From: Hygrophila difformis
Lineage: Eukaryota; Streptophyta; Magnoliopsida; Lamiales; Acanthaceae
Reading direction: 5' to 3'
DNA: 64,000 nucleotides
Assembly (NCBI GenBank): GCA_030278955.1
Contig: JAOANR010000014.1
Span: forward strand, 27,975,453 to 28,039,452
Under the pieces are notes generated by a model. That model saw nothing but the letters and a program-made list of their open reading frames with translations. It was not told where the DNA came from and did not search any database. Both the position numbers and the translations under genes were made by a program. Positions 11,053-23,372 of the stretch are shown here, one piece after another; positions within the stretch are counted from its first letter, which is position 1, and each line of letters starts with the position of its first letter.

Positions 11053-12631
11053 TGAAACTTTTGACAGATTTCCCACACGAGTATTTTCTAAAAATAGAAA
11101 ATGAGATTTAATCCCGGTTTAGTTTTTATTTAATGAAAATCAATTTATGAAGATGGAGTTGGGATTAGGGATATATTTATAGGTTGTCACGTTTTTATTT
11201 ACTCGTGTTAAGAAACTGTGCCCCCGAAAGCGCACGGAGTCAAAAATTGCAGTAATTTATAGTAAGACCGGATCGTTCACTGGAGGATGTGCGATAGAAG
11301 CAGGGCCCACATCGTTTTATAAGATTTTCCACTCGGTTACTCGATTCAAGCTTGTGTTTGATTATCAACTACTTGACATAATTTAATCTAAGCTATGAAA
11401 GCAACTAAAATTATTCTAAAAAGCAAATTAAATTTAATCTAAGAAAGCAATAAAATTATTCTAAGAAAGTGGTTAAAATTATACTAAGCTATCTATCATT
11501 AATCTAGAAAAGCATATTTAAAGTGTGACAGAAGGGACAGGAAAAAAAGAATAAAAATTGGACAAGATTCAGATGAAACACAATTAAATTTCCATTTTAT
11601 TTACACAGATCTTTGTTTGGGATAATCCTATCAGATAGCTAACTCTCATGCCTCCTATACCATGTTCGCTTTAACAGACAGGTACTTACAGTAAGGATTT
11701 ACATGCCTTAAGACAACAAAATCTAAGATACCACAAATATACAACTGCCCCTGCGTAGAGGTATGCCATTTATCTGTCGTGGACAAGCAACAATTGACAG
11801 ATCATTAGTTGAAGTGTCAAGTACTGCTATCATTCCCCCGGTCACACTCAAAGATTAAAAATAAACCTGAACTATCCCTTAACTCTCAGTTCTAGTAGCA
11901 GTTAGAAGATCTAGCGATGCTTCCGAGTGACCTCTATAAAAGCATTTAAAAGAAAGCGGTAAAGAAAGCATTTAAAATCATATCGCTCGGAAGTTTAAAA
12001 AGCTTCGTACTGGTAGTAAAAGATAGCCCCCAGTCAGGATGACCGGATGTGGATCAAGAATTCCCGGACATCAGTAAACTGCTCGCAGTGTTTACCTACT
12101 CCCAGGTGGTTATGAGATACAAACTAATGAAACAAACTAATAAATCAGTTTGTGCCGAATGCACTCACTCATGACTCAAAATTTGCTTTGGCAGGAGAGG
12201 ATAGAAGTTGAATGAATACTCAACCCTATCTTAAAAAATAACCAAGGCCCATATATTGTTCCTCTAGTATTATTTATCACACTTTATCTGAATCCAAGTG
12301 GACCCTGACTCAGTGCATTTAATGTCAGATTTCCAACACACAACAATTCTGGAAAATAATAATTCTTTGAAAATCATTCCAAAAACAGGTACTAAACTCT
12401 CAATTAAAACACGGATCCTTTCAGTTTGGGTGAGAGTTAATCGCCAACTCTGCTTCTAATTTTTCGAAAATCAACCCTCGATCGGATATGAGTTAGACAT
12501 AACTGATGAATTTATCCCTCACTTAGATCCGGATTTTATAAATGAATTTTGTTGGAAATTTATTATGAGACATCGGATTTAAATCAAGACTCCTATGTCC
12601 AAGGGAAGGATCCCAAAATAATTAGACCACA
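11053..12631 (-). mobile_element. 5' LTR end of a Tat/Athila-like element, interrupted by R1
   Basis: On the minus strand this ends in CA next to the PBS, so the LTR should extend to higher coordinates. R1 interrupts it at 12632 and I cannot identify its far end beyond 26241. The first 150 bp match 6530-6655 in inverse orientation. The remainder is AT-rich with no frame. The assignment rests on the PBS alone. Confidence 0.5.
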
Positions 12632-13296
12632 TGTAACACCCCGATTTTTGGTCACCCGGGTCGGGATGTCACCTCCCTAGCAAGACACGGTTTCTCCGAG
12701 CTTGCTAAAGAGATGCAAGGCTATAGTCTTTCAGAATTTAAAACATTTAAACAGCCCATTGTAATATAACTTAAAAATCATAATATCAAAGTTGCAGCGG
12801 AAAATAGTATTTACATACGTATAATGCAGCGGAATTTAAAAATAGGGCCAACATGGCCAAAACACGGGTTAAACAGGCTCGTTCATGCAAATTCTAGTCT
12901 AACGCCAAATTTAAAAATGATGTATTTCCCTAAAATTCCCATGTATGCATATGATGATGCATATTCTTCAACTTTGAAAGGAAAAGGGGGAAAATATGGT
13001 TTGGTCAGCAAAATCTTGCTGAGTAAGTTAACACATACATGATTATGAGGTTTCAAAGCCATTAATTAGATTTAAAGAAAACATGTGCATAACACCCCAC
13101 AATTTAATTCATTTCTCTAATAATAATTTAATGGCATAATTTAAAAGACAGGGATTCCATAAAATCACAGTATAGCTTGCAAGGTAAATAATTGTATAGC
13201 AAAATTTAAAAGCATAATTTAAGTAATGGAAGGAAAGTATTCCAGTCTTTTAATTTTCCCATTAATCCATAGTCGAGTATCAAGATTTCGTTCGTA

Positions 13297-13550
13297 TCTC
13301 AAGTTCAGCCTCGATTGCTTCGCAATCCCTACACAGTATTTCAAGTTCAGCCTCGATTGCAGTGCAATCCCTACATAGTATTTCAGGTTAAGCCTCGACT
13401 GCAGTGCAACCCATACATAATATTTCAAGTTAAGCCCCGGTTGCATTGCAACCCCTACATAGTATTTCAAGTTAAGCCTCGGTCGCATTGCAACCCCTAC
13501 ATAATATTTCAAGTTAAGCCTCGGTCGCATTGCAGTTCCTACATAGATTA
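13297..13550. repeat. 42-bp tandem repeat in R1 3' LTR, six units
   Basis: Six units of 'tttcaagttnagcctcg...ccctacatagta'. Each has a small dyad such as GATTGCAGTGCAATC or GGTTGCATTGCAACC whose two arms change together between units. The 5' LTR has five units. Confidence 0.9.
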
Positions 13551-13886
13551 CTCTCGTCCGTTTAGGCACGAAGTAAAAAGCTAGAGGGGCACCCGATGGG
13601 ACACTCACCCTCTACGTAGAAAACTCAAACTAGTCATAACGGGATTTCGAAAACACTTGTTTATGTATTTTATTTCAAAGGAGTTTCCACTCATTTAAAC
13701 CTTAAAGGCCAATTTCCCAAATTTAGTAAGTTTTTTAAAATATACTATTTCAGGACACTATTCGTTTCGATATCATTTAAAATCCTTTTCAACTAGATTT
13801 TCAAGATTTGACTTCGATAAACCACTGTTTACTCCAAAATTAATTAAAAATAAGTTTTAAGTCGGAACATTCTGAAATTTGACCAG

Positions 13887-16259
13887 TTTTTTTTTTTTTT
13901 GAGGGAAGATTGATTTTATTACACTCCAAAAACAAAACATGTAATAGGAGCATACAAACTCGAGCTACATCAGTCTCGAAGAAGTGAAGCACACATGCTT
14001 CTACTCGGCCATTTATCCACTAACAGGGCTCAAGATATAATGCCCTACATAGAAATTGAAGGGACCAAAAAAAAAAAACAACACAAAATCGAAAGAGGCC
14101 ATCATTCCTCCTGCCCACCGAAAGTTTTTCATGAGTTACTGAAACCATCTGCACAGTTCCTCCTCCAAACACAGTTGTTACAGACAATCAGACTTGAACC
14201 ATTAGCATAGCTTGAAACTTGAGCTCCAATACCTCCGCAGCATCCATCTCGACCAAGATCTCGCCAAGCACCCAGGACCTCCCATCATCAAATATATCAG
14301 ACCGAGCCGTCCTCTCCAAGATGAAGTGTAAGCGCACAGTTGGTGAAATCAAACTAGCATACCCATAGGCTTGCTTCAAAACACATATCCCAAACAAATA
14401 GTGCTCAAAGAGAAGAAAGCATTGCACCAAATCAAAGGGTCTTAGAAAAGGTGATAACATGCCATGGCAAGGTTAGGGGAATGAGTAGAAGGCTAATGGG
14501 AATTGGGGAACCATCAAAGAATAATCACACAAAATTCAATGGTTGATACACCAAACTAACCCATATAATTATAATCTTCAATGGAGAATACTCAAAAATA
14601 ACATGCATTCCAGTCTCAAAACACTCAGTGCTAAATACCATATTGCTTCTCTTAACAGGACATCCCCTTTCCAATCATAAGACCAGAATTCCTTTTCCTT
14701 CTCCTTTATTATTATTATTGTTTTTTTTTTTCTTCCACTTTTTTTTTTTTACAATCATCTTTACTTTTTTCTTTTTTTTTTTTTTAATGAAAGGGGACTG
14801 CCCAAACGCCAATGTCCTAAACAGGCGACTCATAGCACCAACAATCCCTACTGATTGCCAACCATTATCGAAATCGAACTAGCCACCACTCGAACACAAT
14901 ACTCATCACACCTCCCACTATCCAGAACCCTTCACCATCCAAAAGAAACCAATTGCTTAAGTTGTATCAACCAGAGAATAAACGTATGAGAATTCAAAGA
15001 CGATTCCAGATATCCCCAATGGAAAATAGATGCTGTATGGTAAGGAAAGAGTAAGGCTGGTGGGAAATCAGGCTTTATCAGGGCTCAAACAAATCTTACT
15101 AGGTTAATAGAATGGGTGGGAAGATAAAGGCCAACAGGTTTAGTCCAAGAGCCCTTGTCATTTTCAATGCAATGAAATAACTATAAGTAAGTTCTACATG
15201 TATGGTGAAGCAAGTTCTAGGGAGCCAAAATGAAAACACCAGTGCACACAATAAAGGATTACGAAGGCTCAGATCTCACCGGTTTACTTGTCCGTTGACT
15301 TGAAGTATTCAATGCGAAGAGATGGTTAGTCCTGGCAGATGGCTCAATCGGTAACAACAGCAGCAGCAGCAGCAGCATCAAGCATCATAACCTCGAACCT
15401 TAACATTGATTAGCATCATTCATAGAACATTGAACAGCAGCAACAATACACCAATTTGAACCGCAACAGCAAGCACCAAACATTGATCAGCAGCAACAGC
15501 CTCGAACCTTTACATTTTATGCCCATATTGATACTCATACACCACTTCCTGAATTGAAAGACACCCACATATTCCAGTCTGCACCAATTCCTAAATGCAA
15601 CGCTTGAAAGTTCAACCTGGCTATCCCTTCCTCTCAACCACACCCGCAACATTTAATACAGTGGCTATCGGTCCAAAAAGCTTATTCAACCTCCAGGGGA
15701 CCTTCTCAAGCTCAGACATCCATTTGGTTTCATCCACGCAGATTTATTTCTCCTGCCAGTTATGACTTGCGCCCATTGCTCTATTTGTCCGGAAGGCTTC
15801 AGCTTCTTTGGCTATCTCGGGAAAATCTACTTGCAACGACCAGCATCAAAGCGGGAAAGGCAGCAATCTTTAACTCTAACAAAGGACCAACAGCAACATC
15901 ATTCTTCAAATGAGGATCAACAATTCCATGAAGCCCCCACAACCGCAGCAACCTGAAAAAAGGAAAACAAAAGCAGCAGCAATTTATCAACAAGTCAGAG
16001 TATCAGCATGACTGGTATTGCAAAACAATCATTTCTCCAGATGCAGGAACCAGATCTCAATACAGCACGACTCCTATCACAGCTGCCTTCTAAATGGTTA
16101 TACACTAGTCAACCTTGCCAACACTGCACTCCAGGAGCCAGATCTCAATACACCCTTTATCCATCCCCCGCTAAACTTCATGCAGAAAATACTCAAGATT
16201 AGAACCAGACTTCAATACCACTGTTTCCTCCCGCGCCCAACCTAGCCCAATGGTCCGCC
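13887..16259 (-). mobile_element. Poly(A) retroposon inserted in R1 3' LTR
   Basis: Comparison with the other LTR shows 2.37 kb of extra DNA replacing ten bases (agattcgaaa, 24595-24604 in the 5' LTR). On the minus strand it ends with an AATAAA signal about 20 nt before a 14-nt poly(A), typical of a reverse-transcribed polyadenylated RNA. No frame longer than about 90 codons is convincing and I recognise no protein or RT motif, so the source could be a non-coding transcript, an mRNA with long UTRs, or a LINE tail. It contains CAG repeats near 15357-15376. No target-site duplication is visible. Confidence 0.65.
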
Positions 16260-17892
16260 ACACAGAGATGAACAAGTTTCGTGTTTTAACGTTTTCGATC
16301 CGGATTAAGGAAATAAGTCGAAAACATAAATTTCTATCAGGTTACAAATCTGTCCGAAATTTCCAACAGCAGTTATAAGATTTCACGATCTACTATAGCA
16401 AACTAACTCCAAATTTGATGAAATTTTACAGGGAGTTTCTTAAGACATATATCTATAAGTTTCATGTTCGACTAAAGTTCTGAATCGGCCTAGATCTATT
16501 GTCAAAAACGTCTACAATTTCGGACTAAAATTCTGTCAAGATTTCAAGATCTAAATTTAGTACAGTTCGGTTTGGAGTCGATTTCCGATATCAAACCTCA
16601 ACGACAAATTCCAAAAATTTACGGAGCTGTTCTAAACGTATAGATCTACAATTTTTATGTTTAACACCAATCCTAAATCGGTCTAGATCTAAGGTAAAAA
16701 TCAAACTCAAGTTCGGACTAAGAATCTATCACCATTTCAAGATCTAAGTCGAAGGCAGGTTCGTTTGCGGTTGTTTTCGGATATCAAAACAAGATGAAAA
16801 ATTGTGAAATTTTTTACTGAAGATAGAGCTATGTCTTAGGAACGTTTTTTGTGTTTTAAGTTTTCTCGTTTGAATAGTTTTAAGGGTTCAGAAAAATCGT
16901 GCAAAAACGCTGCGCCGTAGGAATTTTAGTTGGGACAGATTTTACGTTCTTGATTCAACTCTTTAGATTAAGTGAATTTCAATTCTCCCAAACCATGTAA
17001 GTATTAACTTACAGATTTATGGTCATTCCGGCTCTTCGATTCGGAGGCGTGGCTTCCAGTCCACCGTTTATCTACTTGATTCGTCGGGTTCTTCGTTCTA
17101 GATCCGAATCGGGGTTATAGAAAAGAAAGAGATCGAGTTAGGATTCATTTTCGAATCAAGAATGGAAAAATAATAGATCGGATCTTACCACGACGATAGA
17201 AGACTCCAAATTTCGTCCAAGTCAGTTCCTCCCCTTGGTTTCGTGCCTCCGACGACTCCGGGATTAGGGTTTGATATGTAGAGAGCTTTCGTAGGGTTTT
17301 AAAAGTGTTCGGCGCTGATTAAGATGGTTATTATAGATGTTAAGACCTAGGGGACGTCCAAGGTCTGCCCTAGTGAGTCTTGAGCCGCAAGGTGAGCAAC
17401 CGAACTCGGAAAATCCGGATTCGGGCGAGAGAATCTCGCATTGGCCGTTTCTACCAACTGGCGCGGGGTTGGCGCGCCCTTAGTTGAAACACCGCGCGGC
17501 CACCGTGCGGTCCACGCCTGGACTTCGGTCCGGGCGGGTCGTGCGATCCGTCGAGCCTTTCCTCCTCTCTTTCGGACTTCTAACCCTCTACGTTCTCAGA
17601 TTCCAATTTCCGGGCTATTTTCGGGCTCCTATTTCCTATCTTAATTTTTACTCGGGTCTAGATTTAATATTGGCCTCGAATTCTCGAGTCCGTTGGTGTC
17701 GGGTTCTTTTGTAGAATTTATTTAATTAAATTGTCTTCGGTTTCCCGGGTTCTCGGAACTTTGATTCCTTTTTAATTTAAATTCCATTTCTCATCTCTTA
17801 TGATTCTTTATCTATTTATCATGTTTATTTATTTATTATTTATTTATTTATTTATTTATTTATGTTATGTTGCAAAATTCCCGGGAATTACA

Positions 17893-17908
17893 GTCTACCC
17901 TCCTTAAG
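17893..17908 (-). promoter_or_regulatory. R1 polypurine tract
   Basis: Minus strand CTTAAGGAGGGTAGAC directly before the 3' LTR (TGTAAT...). The same tract precedes the 3' LTR in R2, R3 and R4. Confidence 0.85.
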
Positions 17909-18172
17909 AATCAACTTCGTCCTCGAAGTTGTGTTTCGACCTTTCTCGTGTTAAGAACGAATCCTTTTGTTTGTTTTATTATTTTGTGACTGAACTTAGA
18001 ATTAAAAATTCTAAGCTGCCTACATACCCTGTGTAGGGATCAAGCCATAACGTAGTTCAAAACAATTTGAATTTGTTTATTTATTTATTCGGAATACATA
18101 TTGTCAAGTCAACTCAAAAATAAATGCATTTACTTTATTACGGGGTATCACATCCTCTCCCCCTTAGGATTT

Positions 18173-18192
18173 CAGTTATGTCCCCATAACTG
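18173..18192. repeat. Conserved 20-bp palindrome at the pol end (R1)
   Basis: CAGTTATGTCCCCATAACTG: 8-bp arms with a TCCC loop. On the minus strand it spans the last pol codons and stop (V-M-G-T-stop in R3). It is kept in R1 although the rest of pol is gone. Confidence 0.8.
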
Positions 18193-18311
18193 CCTATACG
18201 TTATTCTCGTGATGGTTCGAGTATCGTTCGTTGCCTTCGACCTCATTGAGCTGGCAAGTTGGCTTGATCGTCGTCATTCAATTGTCCTACAGTTCTTTCT
18301 TGATCTCCTTG

Positions 18312-18953
18312 TTACAGATTTACCAAGTCTAGTCTCTTCTCAATCATCTCCTCACGAACATTGCATTCTCTAATCATGTGGTCTTCCCCACCACATCTAT
18401 AACAAGTTCCGCGCCTTGGGCATCCGCGCACCAGATGGGCTTTGTTGCACTGTGGGCAACGTGATATGACTGGACTACGGATGCCATTGCAACTCTCCGG
18501 GTCCTGTGGCTGATCAGGTTTAATCGTCACGTCCTCCCTCTTGGTAATGTTTTCTATCCGCGTCCGGTAGTCAGGCAGTTGATGACCTTGCCCCCCACAT
18601 CGGAAACACGCTCCAGGCTGAGGGCATCCTCTCGCCAGATGTGGCTTGGTACATCTTCGACATGGCGGCACGTAATCACTATGGTTGAAGACTATCCCGT
18701 TGCTTCTCCTCTTGCTGCCTCGAGGCAGTCTATTCGGGCTTCGTAGAGGCCCCTGGTCGACTAGTGCGTTCCCTAGGACGACCAGAGCATCTCCTATCGT
18801 GCAGAGGCGGTCGTTCACGTTGTTTGGTGCGGGGGCATTTCGCGCACCTTGGATTTTAGCTCCCATGGTTCGGGCTCGCTCCGTGGGGTTTGGTGGTATC
18901 TCGTTAGTGGTCTGTGGGGCAGGTTGGTTTCTCGGTTGTCTCCTTGGTGCCAT
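18312..18953 (-). CDS. R1 truncated gag with two zinc-knuckle modules
   Basis: A 213-residue frame starting MAPRRQPRNQ, the usual gypsy gag start. The capsid region is missing: the N-terminal segment runs directly into the nucleocapsid. Two similar modules follow. The first ends CFRCGGQGHQLPDY, where the last Cys of the C-X2-C-X4-H-X4-C knuckle is Tyr. The second, CYRCGGEDHMIREC, has all four ligands. Each is preceded by a second Cys-rich stretch (CRRCTKPHLARGC; CPQCNKAHLVRGC). With no pol, this frame would make at most an RNA-binding fragment. Confidence 0.75.
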   Translation of the reverse strand: MAPRRQPRNQPAPQTTNEIPPNPTERARTMGAKIQGARNAPAPNNVNDRLCTIGDALVVLGNALVDQGPLRSPNRLPRGSKRRSNGIVFNHSDYVPPCRRCTKPHLARGCPQPGACFRCGGQGHQLPDYRTRIENITKREDVTIKPDQPQDPESCNGIRSPVISRCPQCNKAHLVRGCPRRGTCYRCGGEDHMIRECNVREEMIEKRLDLVNL

Positions 18954-19496
18954 TCTGTTACAGCGTATATAGATTAGATTCCAAGGGTTTTGCTAGATTG
19001 TTTAGACGGGGAATCGTGAAATCATATGAATGGCTGAGTGTTAGATGTATTTCCTGGTGTGCGTTCGGCCAAGGTTTACATGGCCACGAGGAATCGTGAA
19101 TTTTCGAGTTTTGAATTCTCGGATTTCTTGTTTGGGAATCCAAACAAGATTTTTGGATCAAGGAGTGTTTTAATAAAAATTTGATTTTTATTGCTCAGCA
19201 TAAGGGAATTGTTTAATTCGTACAAGGGCAAGAATGGCTAAGGCCGAGATTCGTGGCGTACGCTTAGATGAACGCGATCTAGAACTAAGGCAAGATCAGT
19301 CTCTAGTTAGCGTTCCTAATTTGATGTCAAGCGTCTAAGTCATCTAGTGCAAGTCATCTAGTGCAAGCGAAAGGTCTAAGTTAGAAAATATCGCTTCTAG
19401 GTTCTCTAAGGTATAGAAAAAAAAATGCGGTATGCACATGCAGATGATGATTTCCCCCCAAAAGCAATTAATGTACTATGCATATATATATAGCGC
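18954..19496 (-). other. R1 leader, part 1
   Basis: Non-coding leader between gag and the insertion. The stretch near 19440-19490 (catgcagatgatgatttcccccc) matches the R3 leader near 52350-52385. A short 'catctagtgcaagt' unit is duplicated near 19338-19370. Confidence 0.6.
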
Positions 19497-19646
19497 GCCG
19501 GTAAGAAGAGATTGTGTTACTATTTATTCGGTAAGAGTAAAGGTTGAGTTGGTCGTGCAATCGTTAATTAATAGTGATTCACGTTAATGTTACACAGAGG
19601 AAAAGGGTAATATAGTGAAGTTGCAAAGAAGAGTTTCCCTTATAAA

Positions 19647-19867
19647 TAGGGATGGCAATGGGTCGGGTCTGGGTCGGTTCCGACAAGACCCAAGACCCGA
19701 CCCAGGGTTCGGGTTCGGCTCGGTTCCGGGTCTGACCCGGACCCATTGCCATCCTTTAGGTATGGCAACGGATCGGTTCTGGGTCCATTTTTGTAAGACC
19801 CAAGACCCGACCCAAATTCGGGTCTTTCTCGGTTCTCGGTTCTGACCCGGACCCATTGTCATTCCTA
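19647..19867. mobile_element. hAT-like foldback MITE, double unit
   Basis: Begins TAGGGATGGCAATGGGTC and ends GACCCATTGTCATTCCTA, inverted ends typical of hAT-group MITEs. It is flanked by CTTATAAA (19639-19646) and CTTATAAG (19868-19875), an 8-bp duplication with one mismatch. Inside are two back-to-back foldback units (to about 19756 and from about 19760), each with 'aagacccaagacccgaccca' at the centre. Confidence 0.75.
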
Positions 19868-22856
19868 CTTATAAGCAAGAATAAAGAGAGAAATGAATCA
19901 ACATCACAGGAACATTAGTGATACAAAATAATATAGTGAAGTTGCAAAGGAGAAGTTTAGATACGGGTTGGCGGAAGTAGCAAAAAAAGTGAGAAATTAT
20001 CAGGCCCTAATGAGTGGGAATCATGATTAGCAACCTAAACAAGGAGAAAAGTTCGTAATATTGAAATTAATATACAACTGAAAAGAGGAGTAATAATACA
20101 AATTCCAATAAAAAAAGCCAGGAACTGACAGCCAAATAAAAAAACTAAAAGCCAAGCAAACAAAGAAGCAACAATAACACAGGAAAACTGAAAAAACTAC
20201 AGTGAAGGAAAATCAAAAGTGAACTCGTCAACTCGCAGTAAACTAAACGGAAAAAAAAAGGAAAAAGGAATGCGATAAGGAATAAGGACACCCCAATATA
20301 AATGAATTTTCATGCAAACCAAGAACCGTATAAATGAATTTTCATGCAATTCCTACACACCCCAATATAACCTCATATTCAGGGAATAACGACAGTCAAC
20401 CATGAAGACAATCTAAGACGAAACTCAAGCATTTCAATATTAATATCAATATAAATATCAGGAACATTATCTAAAAAATTCAATCTGCCATATAAACTGT
20501 TACATTTATTCTGTCTCTGTTATGACATTCACCCTACAAAAAACTGTTAAGACATTTAATTCCAAACAGTAGAAGCAAACCCAAAGAAATTTTTAAATTC
20601 ATTCTCTTTTGTCCTATTTGAACTATTAGAAAGGAACATCCTAAAAGAATAAGAAATCAAGTTACCATTCTATATGATGTAAAATCATCGACAAATATAT
20701 ATCATCAACGATTAGTTGATATTGATTAACAATGGAAATAAAAGATCTCTAAATTATGCTTACATGAACCATTCAATGACAATACCACAGCAAGAAAAAC
20801 CTAGCACCGGCTTTCATTATATAATAGCATAGCCTGCATTAGATACAATATATTACGAAATCACAGTGTTTAAATAGAAACTATAGAAAGACCACGGCAT
20901 GAAGATGGCATCAGGATTAGTACAATAGAGATTTCTAGAAAAATAAAAGGCACAAACAAAAGGATGGCAGCAAAAATCATACCCATAACTCTGTTTAATA
21001 TTTATATTATGCTTAATTCTTTTTTCCGAACACAATTGTTCAACTACAGAATAGAAAAATAATACAATTAGAAAAATACGAGGAAAGCATATTTACCAAT
21101 GCCCTATCTGCCTTCAACGGAATCAATGAGGGCCCAAACCCCAAATACATTTAAGATTTCCTTAAATAGAATAATACAAAGAGAGCGAGAGAAGCGGGGA
21201 AGGGAAAAGGGAACAGAACCTGAAATGTATGAGTGAAGAAGCTAGGGCATAAAGAGATGATTACCGGCGTCGATTGCAAATTGGACTGCTGCGGCACTGT
21301 GCAGGTAGGTCAGGTGAACAGGCAGAGGGGAATCCCTGCAATGGAGGCAATGAAGATTGTGAAGGGGATGGGAGGAATTGAGCGAAAGGAAGTGGGGCAG
21401 ACAAGGCGGCTGCCAGACGGAGTGAGGCAGACGAAGATGTAGAAGAATACAGAGTTGGAATGGGGAATTAGTGTAGCTCGTAGTCTTAGGAAAAGACATA
21501 CCACCTATACACCACATAAAAGCAATGATGTACGTGACTATCAATAACACAGAATTGTGTTTTTGTGGCAAAAACACCTGAAGATCCATAGCATAAATAA
21601 GGTCAAAGCAGGAAGCTTTAAATAATCATCGGACACAGCATCTATTCTTAAAACTTAGCCAAGAGAATACAATTATATGCAAAGAAGTAAGCTTCTGGCT
21701 AAATACATACTTTAAACTTATGAATAAAATTTATTGAAGAAACTAACGAGGCACGGTAATTCGAGTAATATATATCACAACAGAATATGTTTATGGAAGC
21801 AAATAAATATCTAATGTAATTGACATACCACTGAGAGAGTGTTGTCCCTCCCTATCTCTTTAAGTTCCTCCCACTGGCATGTGATTTATTAAGACATGTA
21901 TTTGCTCACTACAGGATCAAGAATTGAGGCCTACATTAAAGTTCAATCAATTAATACGAATCCAATTGAAAGAGGTAAGTGAGTACAATCAACAAAAAAT
22001 TAAAATATAAGCACATGGAAGGATTCGATTCAAAGATAAACCCAGATCAATAAATTCCAAAGCAAATTATTTTGGATAAATGCTTTAGACCCACACAAGT
22101 AACCAACGACCAGTGCACAACAGAATGGCCAAAGTAAAGATAATGGGTATGAGAAAATGCTAACCGGGATTCTAAGGGAACACAAAATCTATATAAGTGT
22201 ATTCGCAGCCTAATTCAAAAGTGATAAGAGAAGAACCATTTTCTATGCCTTGAATTTCAAATGCTAGGGCCACGACCCCAGCATTAATTAGCTCTATACC
22301 ACAAGAGACAAATGGCAGACGGGCAGAGGCGTGGTGGCGTGGTGGGAGGCAGCAAGGCAGAGGGACAACAGCGTGGAAGGAGCGGCGAGTCAGCAGGGGC
22401 TAGGGAGAGAGGGCCGTCGGCACTTTGGCGCACGGACAGTCGCGATGTGGTTGGGCGTGGGAGGGGCCAGGGCGCTGTGAGAAGAATGCAGGGGTGGGCA
22501 GAGCCGGCTAAAGGCCAATGAAGGGCCTGTCGGAGACGGCTCTAGGGAGGGCGGCGGAGCTAGGGTTACGCCGCACAAAAATTCGGAGCCAAAACCCTTC
22601 CGCACAGAAAGGAACAGAGGAATGAGGAGGGAATGCAAATAAACCCCAGGCGTAGGAAGAGAGGAAGTGAGGCAATGGCAGCCAATGCTTCTGGATAACG
22701 AACGAAGATGGAGAATTACCAAAATAGGATAGCTCATAGCAATAGGAAACGACAGACACCCACACACCACACACGACAAAATAAGGGCAATTTGGAACTT
22801 TCAAGTGCGCATATACTATTCAAAAAAGGCAGTAGGCACATATATATATTAATATA

Positions 22857-23116
22857 CTTCCTCCGTTTTTTTTTGTTAGCTACGTTTGACAAATGGGTAC
22901 TGTTCACTTATATACTTTGACTTAAAGTTTTATCATGGTTATACAAGCTAAAATATAGCCAAGTGTGATCTTGTTAGATTCGTCTCGTCTTGTAGATTTT
23001 AAATATCAAACTTTTAGAATTTTTACATGTAACGAATTTGAGTTATTAATAATTTAAAATGTGCATTGGACTGCGTGCTGAGTGGGCCAGTAGCTATCTT
23101 TAAAAAACGGAGGAAG
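22857..23116. mobile_element. Stowaway-like MITE
   Basis: Starts CTTCCTCCGTTTTTT and ends AAAAAACGGAGGAAG, flanked by TA on both sides (22855-22856, 23117-23118). About 260 bp and non-coding, matching the Tc1/mariner-derived Stowaway class. Confidence 0.82.
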
Positions 23117-23360
23117 TATATATTAATATATTAATATATATATATATATTTTTTCGAATTTCCATGGGTTTTAAAAGTAAGAAAATTCATTTCCATGGAA
23201 TGAATGCCTTGAAAATTTAAAATACTAGTTAAAATCCTTGGACCTCTATATTAGGTCGAAAATAATTATCATTTGGCTCAAAAATAATTTCGGACTAGGA
23301 AATTTAAAAAATAATTTGGGCTCATAGTTTAAAAATAATACTAGTTTAAAAATAAGTCGG

Positions 23361-23372
23361 GCTCTGAAACCA
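23361..23372 (-). promoter_or_regulatory. R1 primer binding site
   Basis: Minus strand TGGTTTCAGAGC, three bases below the 5' LTR. The intact family form in R3 is TGGTATCAGAGC (initiator tRNA-Met); R1 has one mismatch. Confidence 0.8.

Larger units (their letters stand above)
12632..17892 (-). repeat. R1 3' LTR, split by a retroposon
   Basis: Aligns along its length with 23376-26236, except for the insert 13887-16259. It contains the 42-bp tandem repeat, a TTTA microsatellite near 17820 and the GGCGTGGCTTCCAGTCCACC block shared by all LTRs of this family. Confidence 0.92.
19497..23130. other. Foreign insert splitting the R1 leader
   Basis: The R3 leader is continuous across this point, whereas R1 has about 3.6 kb extra bounded by TA-rich repeats. 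Apart from two MITEs I see no coding frame. Two GC- and purine-rich blocks (about 21180-21430 and 22300-22700) stand out from the AT-rich background; both end in loosely similar sequence (near 21470-21530 and 22725-22790), suggesting two copies of one unit. Edges are approximate and no terminal repeats are clear. Confidence 0.45.

Noticed and set aside
22312..22804. Small GC-rich frames on both strands
   Set aside because: Low-complexity Gly/Arg or Ser/Pro composition, no start context or homology visible.
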